A stretch of DNA of 64,000 nucleotides from Heterobasidion occidentale. Its lineage: Eukaryota; Basidiomycota; Agaricomycetes; Russulales; Bondarzewiaceae. The notes beneath the pieces were generated by a model, which saw only the letters and a program-made list of their open reading frames with translations, had not been told where the DNA came from and searched no databases. Positions within the stretch are counted from its first letter, which is position 1; every line of letters starts with the position of its first letter. Location: positions 1,736,001-1,800,000 of the forward strand of contig JBCAQO010000010.1 of NCBI GenBank assembly GCA_039111635.1. The letters are read 5' to 3'. Position numbers and translations under genes: made by a program. Positions 47,125-59,251 of this stretch are shown here, piece after piece.

Positions 47125-49585
47125 ATGAGCTCTCTCACTTTCCCGGTAGCCCTCAAACTTTCAATACACCAAAGCATCCCGTCTATAGCTCATATCCCAG
47201 AATATCCGCACAGAGCCCTCATGACGGAAGCAGAACGCAATATCTCAATACTATCCCGCCTACCAATCACACTACCGTTCCGCCTGCTGGGAACGCCATC
47301 ACCCCACAAAGCCCGACGTTGCTCGCAATTTTACCAGATGCAGTCAAGCGATATGATCGTTGCATCAATGTGTATGTCGGATTCTTTGTCCAAGCTTATA
47401 AGGCTTCAACAATGATTCTTAAGAAGTGTCAGCATAGGGGAGTCGCCCAGTTACCCGAATGTGTCCCCATTTCGAAAAACATAGTGAGCGCTTCTAGTCT
47501 AGTCCTGATCTCATCATCTTCGTGACCTCGCCGCCATCTCGTATCAGCCTTCATGACCCCGCGAAGCATCAGGATTGGACAATGCATGTCCATCCTGAGG
47601 GCGCAAGATATTTTGTCCATGAAGCAAAGGTGAAGTACTATGTAGTTCCCGTATCATACGTCTCATTAAAAAAACCTGCCTTACAGCATGTATATACAGA
47701 CGCAGACGCCTCGAATGAGAAACATGAAGACGTCACCCGCGCTCTAGCTCATGTCGAACAGACCATGAGGGCCTCGCATGGAAAGCAACACAACTGGCCC
47801 TCTGAGGACGAAGGTCTTGTGTTAGAATGTATCTCAGACGATGGGAACAACCCGCAGTGGGGTTACTACTTTGTCGACCATAAGCATCAAGTAATATTCT
47901 GGATGGACGAGTATAAAACTGAAGGTTGCATTGATGGAGTACAGACCGTGACGTCGGATGCTCACTTTGGTGAGAGTTTTTCTTTATCTCTCCGACAAAC
48001 CTCTGAGCTTGGTGAAATCAGCACATCAGCAGCGTAGCTGGTACTGGTGGGTTGTGTGCGCAAAATAACACGATTATACCACTCATTAACAAACAACAGG
48101 GAACATTGCAGCCTTTTTCCATACAAGAGTAGACTCAACAAGAGCAACATCAAAGATGCCCTTCGGTACATGATGAACGGAATATTTGGTATTTGACCTC
48201 ATCAAAGTCAAAACTAGATTTTTACATCAGTTTTTCAGATCAACTGCTATCTGAATCCTCTCTTGCGCCATACCCTGTCGATAAGCTGACGACAATGGTG
48301 GACGTCTTGAAGAATTGGGATGGTTAGCTTGGATTATTCATCTGTTCTTCTATGATTCGAACTAATCCAATTTTGGGAAGACTTGAGCGACGAAGTTGAT
48401 GATATGTTGATAACTCAAGTTGGTAAGTTAATTCCTCGGAGCACCCAGAATACGCAACTCACAGCATGTTGCCAGCTCGACTGCTGTCTTACTACGGTAT
48501 GACTGCTTTTTCGTTGTCGCTATCACAAATCCAGCACTAAATTTAAAATCCTTCAAGCTCACGAGAGATTTCTGCACCACCATGGGGAGCTAGGCGTAAG
48601 ATTATATCCTGGTCAATCGATCTATGGTGCATCAACAGGGCCTCGCACATGGGCATTCACTATTGTATCAACTTTCTACTTCAAGAAGCCGGGCTATTGC
48701 TTCGAACTGCTTGAAAGAGTGACCGCCGATAATATTGTGAATCAGGCTTCATGGGAAGTTTTCTACAGGTTGGAACTTGAGCGATGGACGTCTATCACCA
48801 CTCAGGTCCGTGTAAGATGTCTGGACGTGAATGCTCGGTTGACATACCTTTATCGCAGTGTATGCAGCTTTTGGCATGGAATGTAGCATTTTTGGCAGTA
48901 CCGTCCGTCATCAGTGCCATCAATAGCGATCCTTCCAGCGGGCCAAAGTCAAACTATTCCACCTTATTCACTCTGGATCCGTCTTTCACAAATTGGACGG
49001 TGGCTCAGGTCTTGAGCGCATTATCGACCTTCCTTGTCATATCAGCGATGGCCAACGTCTTCTTCTTGAAGGCACTATACCCCCGCCAACAGTCACAGGC
49101 AGAGTTAGTAAGTTTAGATTTGGAATATTCCTACCACCCATCACCGATATGAATACAGGCAAGTTTTTTCCAAACCCATCGAGACAGCCCAGGTCTTCTG
49201 TTCACGGGTCTAGAGCTCGTCGCCATCTTTCACCGCTTGCCTTTCGCTTGCATGGCATGGGGGCAAGTTTGATTTTTATAGTTGGTTAGTTACTTTCAAG
49301 ACTGACACATTATGCAGCGGTATCCTCGCCATGATTTCCTTCGTCTTCTGGAGCTTGGAGAGTCCAGATCCAGCCACAAGGGTTTTGTTTAGCCTCGCTG
49401 CGTTTCTAGCAGCTTGCTCAGGCCTCCTCTGGAGCGCGGTCAAGTACCCGGGCTACTTCACTGATCGCAGGAAACGTCTACTAAGGCCTGCTCTGGACTA
49501 CCTGTTTGAAGCAAAGAAGCGCTTGGTTGACAGATTGAACACTGTTCAAGGTCGTCAACGGAAGAAACACGATAATCCGGTTTGA
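47125..49585 (+). CDS. WW-domain membrane protein, tandem copy 2
   Basis: Paralogue of copy 1 with the same layout. The WW exon DWTMHVHPEGARYFVHEAK is joined by a GTGAAG...TACAG intron to HVYTDADASNEKHEDV. The second module is WGYYFVDHKHQVIFWMDEY. Next come YWVHCSLFPY-type sequence, then the membrane part: CMQLLAWNVAFLAVPSVISA, VLSALSTFLVISAMANVFF, GLELVAIFHRLPFACMAWG and ILAMISFVFWSLESPDPATR...SAVKYPGYFTDRRKR. It ends in a basic tail (stop 49583-49585). The start is uncertain; 47125 is a candidate (MSSLTFPVALKL). Copy 2 lacks the long first exon of copy 1 as far as I can tell. Confidence 0.65.
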
Positions 49586-50028
49586 CTCTCTGGATATGAA
49601 CCAGTGGAGACTATTTTACTGTAGAAAGAGTGTCTCCTAGAGAACAGCGCTTCACTCTGACCTATGTACGTTTTCCGGGCTGACTGATAACTTGTCGTTT
49701 TCGGATATATCGGTCATGTTCTCAGATCACGACACCTTCATTCTAGGCACATCGTTTTGTTTAGAAGAGGCATCAATCAATTGCTCGCAATGTATCGTAC
49801 TGGATACTGTACAGAGGGTCGTTGTTGGTGGCACTGATAAATGACAATTAACACAGGGATTGTTCGTACGTGTGAGCTCATAACATATCGTAAACAAGAC
49901 ATTTCCAGATGCGCGAGTTATTGTGGATGATGACAACTTGCACCTGGATCGAAAAGGGAGATAGAAACGACAAGAGAGAGAGAAAGATACTATAGAAAAA
50001 AATGCCACGGAGACAGCAAGCCTAGGGC
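49586..50028. other. Intergenic between convergent genes
   Basis: About 440 nt between the WW copy 2 stop and the CAF-1 p60 stop, both 3' ends. No gene seen. Confidence 0.5.
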
Positions 50029-52763
50029 TCACAAGCCTTCGAGAAAACAAAGCGTCCGGGGAAAAGATATTTTATGAACCGATATCCCCAACTTTGTGAG
50101 CGCCACTCTCCGCTTTTTCTTTGGTGGCTCCTGCACATTTTGGTGTTCGGGATTCGCCGACGCCGACGCTTGACCGGCGCCGCCATCGCTGTTAAGAACA
50201 GGAAGGTCGTCCGTGCCTGAGATACTAGCCGGCGTTGGAGGTCGCTCGCTTCTCTTTAGCGGGATGGTAGGCGTGACGGCCGGAGATGCTGAAGGAAGCG
50301 AAACTGATGCAATAGAGGGTGTTGTGGCGGGTGTAAGGGAAGACGTCGTCAGAGGGACGGAATGATGGTGTGCGATAGATTGGAATTGGAGAGTTTGCTG
50401 CTGTGTGTGATGTGCTGGCAAGATCTCGTCGAAGACAACGACGGTGCAGTAGCCATCACGAGACGCCAACATGAGGCACTGGCCGTCCGGCGACCTGTGC
50501 AAGAAGAGTTAGCATTGCATCTCCCCGTGTCACGCGCGATGCGTCCAAAACTCACCATGCCATGTCTGTGAACTCGTCGTAGTGCAATTTTGTCAGCAGG
50601 CAGATCGGACCAGCCTGTTGTGTGTCATGGATCGTGACAGTGTCCATCGTCGCCACTGCGAACAACATGCGGTATGGCAACGCGAACACCGATCCACTGC
50701 TAGGCGCCGGAGTGGACGGCTTCGGCGTCGAAGGCTTTGATATAGCAGGACTCATGGCCCTCAGTGAGTCGTTAGCAGACAATGCAGGTGACGGAAGCGT
50801 CGAATGCGAGTGAATCGATAACGGCGCCGGCATAGCGAGCGGTGCGAGGAGGGCACCATGTTTTCCGGGTGAGACGGGTGACAGTAAATCGGTTGGAACC
50901 GGTGGAGCAGTGGTACCAGAAGCTGTCGGGGTCATCGCTCCCACGTCAACGACAACGGTCTCATCCTTCCCTCTCTCGAGCACCACGGTCCTAGGCTCCA
51001 CAGGTGCATCAGATCCAGAGCCGCCCGGACGGAGCTCATAGAGGATAGGCGAGAATTTGACCGCGATACTAGCTTTCTTATGGCCTGGCAGCTGCGCGAT
51101 CGGCGGGCGTGCAAAATTCGCGCGCGAGTATATGTAGACGGAGGACGCAGACGCAGGGGTTGCGAGCTCGCTGTTGGGGGTGCTCTTTCTCCCTCGAGAC
51201 GGCTCGTCGGATTTCGGAGGTCGAGAAGAAGTGGGGAGCACCGATGGGTCTTCGAATTGGCCCGCGGGGGTCAAAAGCAGCGCGCCATCGGGACTGAACG
51301 TCAGTCGGCGGAAGAAATTAGTAAAGCTTTCGTCACCGTAGAGCTTTACGGGCCACGTGGCTGGCGAGGGAAGGCTTGTACGAATCGCGGGAAGTGCGGG
51401 CATTGGGGAAGGAGAGCGCCCGTATCGCGCATAGTGTGAAGGAGAACTAGGGGCATTGGAACCGCTGAACGAGGAACGCCGTGAAGAAGGCCTGTCCATG
51501 GGCGGAGGTGGAAACATGGACTGAGAAGGAGTGCTGGCAATGGACGTGGCTGGCGTTAACGGAACAGGGTGATGTTGAGGCAAGGAAGAGCTGAAGCTTC
51601 TTCCTTCTGTTGTTCACTGACCGTCGTGATGACAGATTCAGTGTCGCTGGTCGTCGATTCCCGACGGTACATGCGTGGGCGACTTGAGCTATGCGAGCTC
51701 GGCGTGCGAGTGTGCTGATGGGTCATTCGTGTGTTTTTGCCTATCGCGTGCACTTCAATATTGCCTTGCTTTGTTGAGATGCTGTAGATGTGCATCGATC
51801 GATCGCTGCTTTGGGTTGCGATATATTCGTTGAGAGGATCCCATGCCACCCCTTGAACATAGTGATTGTGCTCCGCGATTTCGTGCATGCATTTGCCTGT
51901 GGCAGATAGGACTATTGAATTGATTGTTATTCAAATGCGAGTCAAGCTCACCGTCTGCCGCACTAAAAATTCTAGCAGTGTTATCTGTGCTGCCGGCGAA
52001 GATATATTCCCCTGAGGGGCTCCATGCTAAATCGTACACTTGCATTTGCGTGCACCTGAGACAAACGTCAGTAACGGGAGCAGGATTGAGTCAGGGGTCA
52101 ATGTGTACCGAAAAGAGGTGCGGGGCTTCCAATACTCTTTCTCGAACTGCATCTCTTCTGCACTCAAATCACTCCCGTATACACTTTGATTTGGCGTAGT
52201 AGACAGCGCCCAAATTAGGATCATGCCATCTGCCGAGCAACGTTAGGATTCCAGGTTTCATCAAGTCGCAACACACTCGACGCACCGTCACCCGCTGAGG
52301 CAATCAACTCGCCTGCCCGCCCGTCAGATCAATGACCTGTCATACACAGTTCATCGCGAACACGCACCATTAGGACTGAACCTGACAACATTCACAGCAG
52401 CAGAGTGTCGACTGAGTGTCGCGAGGTATTCAACGCGTGGCGGCCGCGGCGTGGGCGCAGCCCCCGTCGCGTCCGCCGACGCGCCCTCAATCACAGACGG
52501 GGGTAGGATGTTGGGATGCACCATCCATATCTATTGAGAGAGAATATCGACCATCTTTGCTGAGTGTCGTAGGGCGCACTCAAACCGCACCCGCGACTCA
52601 CTCGAACATGATTGTCCTCACCACCGGTGGCCAGCCGGTACGACTGGCGCGTGAAGCCCTTGTCTTGGGGCGGACGCGCCTTCTTGAACGGGATGGGTTG
52701 AAAGTCGCAAGTCGAGATGGGCTTGCCGTCGTGCCAACGAATCTCCAATGTTCTTACACGCAT
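50029..52763 (-). CDS. CAC2: Chromatin assembly factor 1 subunit B (p60, Cac2)
   Basis: CAF-1 deposits H3-H4 onto newly replicated DNA; p60 is its WD40 subunit. The start at 52763 reads [18 protein letters not shown], as in the family. WD repeats follow in separate exons: [108 protein letters not shown] and [21 protein letters not shown] Ser/Pro-rich insert of about 100 residues ([20 protein letters not shown]) separates the late repeats. The C-terminal [14 protein letters not shown] resembles a nuclear localisation signal. The family places p60 with Cac1 and Msi1. Coordinates of the middle exon ends are approximate. Confidence 0.88.
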
Positions 52764-52999
52764 TTCTGAGACGCGATTTGGGAATGCAGACGTGGTGGTG
52801 AAGGAAGAAGAAAGGAATAGGGAGGGAGATGAGCCTGATGTTCTAAGTAGTGGCTGCTGAGCAGCGGCAGTACCCGTGCAAGCAGGCCCAAACAGTCTAC
52901 GGAGACCTGCATCTCCTTGCAGCATCTCAAAGTACATACATTCCTGCCTGATCTCAACATACATCTGTCCGTACGCACGGCGAAACAGAGAACGCCCAA

Positions 53000-55333
53000 C
53001 TAACGTAATGTGCTTCCCCGCAGCGTCTGTGAAAAGCTCGATAAAAGATCCGACCGCCCAGACTCCTCCGGCCGCTGCACATCCTCTCCTTCTCCGTAGA
53101 TAACAGCAACGTCTTTCATATCCTTCCGCAAAATCTTCGTCAAATGCGCAAGCCCTGCCTGCTGCTCGGCCAGAATCTGAAGAGGTAACGTAGCCGAGGC
53201 GATCGCGTCAGTGCATCCGTCATTCGACCGTGAGATCATCGTGATCTGATCAAAACGGTCATTCTCACCTGAACGATGTGATTCAAACCATCCTCGTCCA
53301 CGACCGCCCACGACACCCCGTCCGCGGACCCGTTCAGCCGAGAATTCCCACTGCGTACGGCGCTCAATGCGCCGACCACCGCCCAAAGCTCGTTCAACTT
53401 TCCGACGATCCTGCTCATCCCGCCCGGCCGCCGGATCTCGCCGTCGATCTCCTCCAGCGCCGCCCGCAACGCCTCTTCCTCGGGCCGTATCGACGATGAT
53501 CGCAATGCGGGGATAAGCAGGTGCAGGTGCTGCACGAGCTTCAAAAGCCGATGCGTCAGCTGCGTCTGTGCGGACGTGGCCCGGTGCAGACGCGAGGCGT
53601 TGGACAACTCGTGTCGCTCGGAGAGTTTCTCGATTTGAGATTGCAGCTCCTTGAGCTTTTGCTGGTGCAGGCTCGCCTGATTCGCCTGCGCTTCTACTCG
53701 CTTCTGCAAGTCGTCGAAGCTCGTCGCGAGGACAGGGACGAGACTAAAATAGCATTCGAAGTCGAGGATGTCCCATGTCAGCTCAAAGTGTCCAAGAGCC
53801 TGAAATATGTGAAACAGACCAACTAGGATCCGGGTTTTCGCGGACGGCCTTCTGCCATAGCGCCTCGTTCGTCGCATTCGCAGGTCGCCCATATAAATGC
53901 ACCTGCGCAGGATCTACCAGGTTATAGAAGTAATGCTGCACAATTGGTACTCTTAAGCTTCCGAAGCAAACTGGCAATGCCACACAAAAGCCGTTTCGAA
54001 AACTTACCTGGAATCGATTCAGAGGGGAATCAGGTTTGTAAGCGTGAAAGACGCCTTCTATCCGCTGCTGCAGTTGTGCGAACTGTGTCTGAGCATCCGC
54101 CTGCTGCTGAGCTGGCACAGTAGTGCCCTTGTTCGCAAATAAGCTCCCTGACATCGGGCCACCGCCAAACCTCGTGCCTAGCAGGCTCCCACCAAGTAAC
54201 CCCGACCCTTGCGGTTGAGTGGTTGAGCCGAGCAGCGATGAACTGGCCTGTGGCTGCTGCGTCTGCGCGCCTGCGGCCCCAAAGAGCGTGCCAGTCCCTT
54301 GCGGAGCTCGTACGGGCCCAAAAAGGCCGCTACCACCAGTGGGTGTTGATGATGTCCCAACGTTTGAAGCATTTCCGAACAGACCGCCGCCCGTCGTGTT
54401 CGAAGCCGAAGGATTTGTACCAAAGAGACCTCCGCTCGGAGCTGCCGGCTGCTGTTGGTTATTCTGGTTAGTTGTCCCGAACAGACCGCCTCCTGTTGCC
54501 GGCTGCGTTGTTGTGCTCGTGCCAAAGAGTCCACCGCCAGTAGCAGGCTGCTGCTGCTGCTGCTGCTGTGTTGTGTTGCTTGTACCGAACAGTCCTCCAC
54601 CCGTCGCTGGTTGCGCCACATTCGATCCAAAGAGCCCCCCGCCAGTGGCAGACTGCGCCGCATTTGTATTCGTGCCGAAGAGACCTCCAGTAGCAGGCTG
54701 CTGTACCGTGTTCGTCCCAAACAACCCGCCACCAGTGGCAGGCTGCTGTGCCGTATTCGTCCCGAACAACCCACCCCCAGTCGCGGGAGCCGCCGTGCTC
54801 GTCCCAAATAATCCACCACCAGTACCAGGTTGCGCTGCCGTATTCGCATTCGTCCCAAACAGTCCTCCAGTAGCCGCCGGCTGCGCTGTGTTCGCATTAG
54901 ATTGTCCGAAGAGACCTCCACCAGCTGCTGGCTGTTGCTGCTGCTGCTGCTGTTGTTGTTGCGCCTGATTGTTCATACCAAACAACCCGCCGCCGGTAAT
55001 TTGGCCCTGGTTCCCCTGCCCAAACAATCCTCCTCCACCGGTGTTCTGCTGTGGATTGGCATTACTCGTACCGAACAGACCCCCAGAAGGTAATGCCGGT
55101 CCACTCCCACTCGCCTGATTCGCATTCGCGTTGTTCCCAAAGAGTCCTCCGCCAGTATTTTGTGGTTGCTGCTGCTGCTGCTGTTGCGCATTACCAAAAA
55201 GGCCACCGCCAGCAGGAGGGTGAGGGTTCGTATTCGTGTTACCGAAGAGGCCGCCACTGGCAGGCTGCTGCTGCTGCTGCTGTTGTTGGGTGTTAGACGA
55301 GCCGAAGAGACCTCCGCCACCGAATGCAGACAT
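53000..55333 (-). CDS. NUP57: GLFG nucleoporin Nup54/Nup57
   Basis: A central-channel nucleoporin of the Nup62-Nup58-Nup54 complex. The N-terminal about 400 residues consist of some 18-20 GGLFG repeats separated by Gln/Asn/Thr/Pro-rich linkers, several being pure poly-Gln (7-11 residues). The C-terminal part is the conserved Nup54 domain: AYKPDSPLNRFQ, HYFYNLVDPAQVHLYGRP, CLVPVLATSFDDLQKRVEAQ (joined over a GT-AG intron) and the coiled coil QKLKELQSQIEKLSERHE. The last exon, ILAEQQAGLAHLTKILRKD, leads to a stop at 53000. The start at 55333 (MSAFGGGGLFGSSN) is used because the conserved repeats begin directly after it. The antisense open frame of 249 codons is a shadow of the repeats. Confidence 0.9.
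54541..55290. repeat. CTG/CAG trinucleotide tracts in the nucleoporin gene
   Basis: Several runs of GCTGCTGCTG on the plus strand, at about 54545-54570, 54928-54960, 55165-55190 and 55262-55290. They encode poly-Gln linkers on the minus strand and are likely to vary in length between strains. Confidence 0.85.
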
Positions 55334-55917
55334 GATAGATCGAGGAGACAAGATTGTCGGGAGGTCTTTTAAATTAGTGCGCTAGCACGTCCTTTTATGC
55401 TGATCAAAGAAGAAGCAACGTTGGATTGCAATGTCGACTCGCAAATCAAGACGAGGAAACGATATGTACTGACCTCTGAGCCACCGTCTCAATTTGAGCA
55501 CCCCAGAGCCTATCTTCCGCAGTCAAAGCGGAGCAACGGATACGTTGAGCGTAGAATACAAACGTCCAAAGACAACAAATGAAAGTGTTCGTGCAAGGGC
55601 TTGCACACAAGGCAAGCGCGTCGAAGATCCAACGGCAGTGGCCGCACGCTGCCGCGCGGCGCGTCGGTGGCGCCGGAATGCATTCGATATCCCGGAAAAA
55701 TCTGAATTTCCCTCATCACATCGCGCGACCTGCTCGTTCCTTTCCAAGCCCGATCTTCCTCCGATTCCTCAATATCACGACTGTGCGTTATGTCTACAGC
55801 CCCCGTCGGCCACTGTCTAGTCCGCGGATCCATCAGTCAGGCCCTTTTCCCAAATTCACAAAAACGGCCGAGACACCGCTAACTAGCGCACAATACCATA
55901 AACCAACTATACATCAT
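55334..55917. other. Divergent promoter of nucleoporin and ribokinase
   Basis: About 580 nt between two divergent start codons. Plus and minus open frames here have no family features. Nothing specific recognised. Confidence 0.45.
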
Positions 55918-57283
55918 ATGTCCCGCTCGATCGCTTCAGACGTCGACGAGTTCTTCCACGGCAAGTTCGCATTTACCGCTGCCCGGCGGCAATTTCTTGT
56001 TATGCTGAAACAAACTGAACTGATCCTACCGAAACTTGCGTGATGCCCTTGTCTTCGTTTGTTTTGTCTCGCAATTCGTTTCGTTTCGTTTCGAAAACTT
56101 CACGCAGTCAAGGATGTCGTGCGGCCCGGAGAGACGACCTCGTCGACACAGTTTGAGCGGCGCGCAGGGGGCAAAGGCGCTAATCAGGCTGCTGCGGTCG
56201 CGCGTGCGGGCGGAACTGTGAGCCTGGTCGGTGCTGTGGGCGAGGATGGCATATGGGTCACGCGGGACCTGGAGGCCATGGGTGTTGATGTCACGAATGT
56301 CTCTGTCGTCAGGTATGTCCCGTTCTTGGTAGACATCTTTCCCGAGGGATTCGAGGATGCCGAACGCGGCTACAGGAACCCACCGGGCGCGCAGTGATCC
56401 AACTTACGCCTACCGGCGAAAACTGTATTAGTGAGCCCCCCAGTATCTCCCTTGATACACACGATGTTGGCCCATTAAACGGTTACTCTGCCTCCAACTA
56501 CACCAGTCCTCCACAAAGGGGCAAACTATGCCTTTCAAGACCCTCCGAGCGCCGCCGCACTCGCCTCTGCCTCCACCACGCATCTGCTACTCCAGAATGA
56601 GATCCCATGGCCCAGCACACTCGCCTACCTCACCGCTGCGCGCGCGCAGGGTATCACGACGATCTTCAATCCCTCCCCAATGCCAGACGTTGACCAGATC
56701 CGCTCCTTTCCCTGGACACACCTCTCTTGGCTCCTTGTCAACGAAGGCGAGGCCGAAAGCCTCCTCACTGTTTTCCCACCCGACGCGCCCTCGTCAGATG
56801 CATCCTTTCCAATCCCTGCGGGATGGCCAAATCACGCCTCCCTCGCGTCTGCATACGCGGTCGTGAGGAAACTCGCGGCCCACCCATTTTTCTCCACGAC
56901 GACGAACGTGATCTGCACACTCGGTGCAGCCGGCGTCCTAGCCTTCTTACCCTCTTTGTCCCAGCCGATTTACATCCCTGCGGCGACACTACATGGTGAT
57001 GTACGCGACACAACGGGAGCTGGCGATTGTTCACAGGATACCTGGTTGCAGGGTTGATGCAGCTGCAAGCTGCGAGGGCTGATGCGAGGGCCCTGTCCGA
57101 CCACGATATCATCAACATTTTGACACGATCCGCACAGGTGAGTAAATTCCTCTGGTTGCACTCGGCATAGTTCATATGGTGGGCACCTAGGCTGCCGGTA
57201 TGTGCGTTGAGAAGCGAGGTGCATTAGAGAGCATCCCCGCAGCTGCAGATGTAGAACGAAGATTGAAATCAATCGTGACATAG
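55918..57283 (+). CDS. RBK1: Ribokinase (PfkB family)
   Basis: It phosphorylates D-ribose to ribose-5-phosphate with ATP. Exon 1 (55918-55960) codes for ASDVDEFFH and is joined to VKDVVRPGETTSSTQFERRA through a 147-nt intron that begins with GCAAGT (GC-AG). Further on: GGKGANQAAAVARAGG (sugar and PfkB signature 1), PTGRAVIQLTPTGEN, IFNPSPMPD, LVNEGEAE, then CTLGAAGVLAFLP and DTTGAGDC (anion hole and catalytic Asp, signature 2). After DTTGAGDC the genome reads TGTTCACAGG, where TGTTTCACAGG would give FTGYLVAGLMQLQA. This one-base gap breaks the frame at a highly conserved motif, at about 57030. The end is AADVERRLKSIVT with a stop at 57281-57283. The junction near 56310-56390 (to EPTGRAV) is not resolved. 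Confidence 0.82.
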
Positions 57284-57482
57284 GTTCAGGCTTACTGTTA
57301 TTTTGTTTTTGCCATATCTGGTCCAGCAGATGGTGCAACGATGATTATGCTGAATCCCAACAAAGCGACAAAAAAAAGTGGTCATGTAGATGGCAGGTGT
57401 GCAGGGGCATGCATCATGGGACGACATGTAGAGTACATGTGGGTTTTGAAAATAACGAACAAAACATAAGTGAACAAAGCGA

Positions 57483-58115
57483 TCAGAACTGGCAGAGTAT
57501 TTCGTCAGTAAGGTGTCAAGGGTGAGATAGGATCGTGGAGACGTACGCGGAGAGGTTGGAAGAACCACTTGTTCTTTCCGCTCGTGTACCGGTCCTCCAA
57601 AAGCTTCTTCACCTGCTTCTTTGCGTCCTCTCGCTGTGAAGGCTCCTTGAAGGTCTCGGAGCCAACGACACCCTTCAAACCCTCTAACTCGACAGCGTAA
57701 CGTGTGGGGAAGAGATGCGAGTAGTTGACGACCTATGTGCAGATTGGAGTGAACTTTGTAGCACAGAGCAAGAAATGCGGCTGAAACGTACCTTGATGAA
57801 AGGCTTGACCTTGCTCCGCTTCGCCAACTTCTTCGCGCCCATGCGCTTCGTCACTTTCCGTGGGTAGCGCTCGATGCCTGCGATGATTGCGTGGGGGTAT
57901 GGGCGCTCCTTTGTACCGTCATCGAGCTGCTTGATGACGACGACCTTCTTGCCCGCCTGGCGGCCTTGAAGGAGGATAGCGACCTGCGGCGTGCATCAGA
58001 CAGTGTTCGTTTTCAAATGACAATTATAATCACTTTTCCGGGCTTGTAGACTACAGCGGAGAATCAGCATCAATTACGGGAGGTCCAAAGCGCGAATGGA
58101 CATACTCTTGACCAT
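57483..58115 (-). CDS. RPL27: 60S ribosomal protein eL27
   Basis: A structural protein of the large subunit, about 136 residues, as expected. The start at 58115 gives [20 protein letters not shown], the eL27/KOW N-terminus, assembled from a 10-nt and a 17-nt first exon. Then [77 protein letters not shown] and [15 protein letters not shown] follow. The last intron (GTACGT...GCCAG) joins CGC to TTC TGA, so the final coding exon holds only Phe and the stop (57483-57488). That gives the standard QPLRF end. Introns: four, all GT-AG. Confidence 0.94.
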
Positions 58116-59251
58116 CTTGAGGGTGAGGAGAACGGCGGGGGGTACGGGATTCTTGGCTTGTATGGGACGGTTCGCCCAGCTAGAGCGCTGTGGCGCGGCT
58201 GCAAGCCACCCGGCCCTTACCGGGCTGAGCTGTACAGTGTGGAAAAATAAGGTTATGACCTCTTTCGGTGAACGCCATCCGCTTAGTAAGGAGGCCTTGA
58301 CTCAGCATGTTTTGCCTCCGTCCGCTGTGGCGTTTGCCACGCTGTTCCGACGCTCAGTCCTGTCCTTTACGACACGATCGTCCAACACGAGGCATCCCAT
58401 CTCCTCTTGGCCCGGTATTGACATTCTCGCTACAAAATGCGGTCCGTGACAGCGCGAACGTTCTGAATGCTTGACCTCCGTGGCTTTGTTCTTGAGTCTT
58501 GAGAAGTCTTCACATCTGGCCAATCTCGATCTATAACTGCAAGATTGGTTTTGTGATACATGGCCCCGCCGACAGCAGCCGACAGCACCATCCGCGGTCC
58601 CGCTTTGCCGCTCTTGTGATCGTTTGACTGTGAGTTTCGAACATGAATACTTATCGGTGATGCAACATATCAATTCAGGTCCAGTCGCTTAAACTGCTGA
58701 GAAGCAGGCCCGAGCGTGTGAGCTATCGAACCGTCGAGCACGCTCATCTGGTAGATTCTACTGTTTCTCATCGGTGCTCTTGCTTCCGCAAGACGCCCGC
58801 CTGGGTCGCCCGGTCGTTACAGAGGTCTTCCACAGCCCACAAGGCGCTCTATCCAGAAATATATCTTCCATTTTGTCCCTTCGTCATTTCGTTCCCATGG
58901 TGCCTCGCATACCAAGATGAACTGACCGAGGCAGGCCACTGGCAGGCCTGCAATTATTGCCAAGGTTCTTGCCGTTAAAATCGCCCAACGTCGCCTGATT
59001 CTTATTAGGGTTGCAGTGCTGAGTGGACTTCACAATTGATTCCCCGAAATTTCATAACGATCATGGCCTGAGTTCTCCAGCCTCGTGTTCCGTGCTAGCG
59101 TGTGGAGTCAGTCTGCGTACGAATGGTCATCAGGCCATCTCCGCGGCCTCTCTTCTTCCCCTTCGTCTGACGCGGGCGTCGTTCCCGTTGTGCCCGGAAA
59201 CAAATATAAGTAGACGCGCTATGGCATAAGGCTTTTCTTCCTCAAGTCCTC
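58116..59251. other. Intergenic, no gene seen
   Basis: About 1.1 kb between the eL27 start and the first FAD oxidase. It includes the eL27 promoter and, near 59205, an ATATAAGTA element 40-45 nt before the oxidase start. No supported gene. Confidence 0.5.

Noticed and set aside
54219..54968. Long plus-strand open frame (249 codons) rich in Cys, Pro and Val
   Set aside because: It is the antisense shadow of the GLFG/poly-Gln repeats of the minus-strand nucleoporin and has repeat-driven composition.
54541..55290. Regularly spaced repeats resembling an array
   Set aside because: They encode GGLFG and poly-Gln linkers in frame; spacing and sequence do not fit CRISPR, and the organism is a eukaryote.
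55494..55833. Overlapping plus and minus open frames before ribokinase
   Set aside because: Both lie in the divergent promoter region, are Arg/Pro-rich by composition and have no family match.
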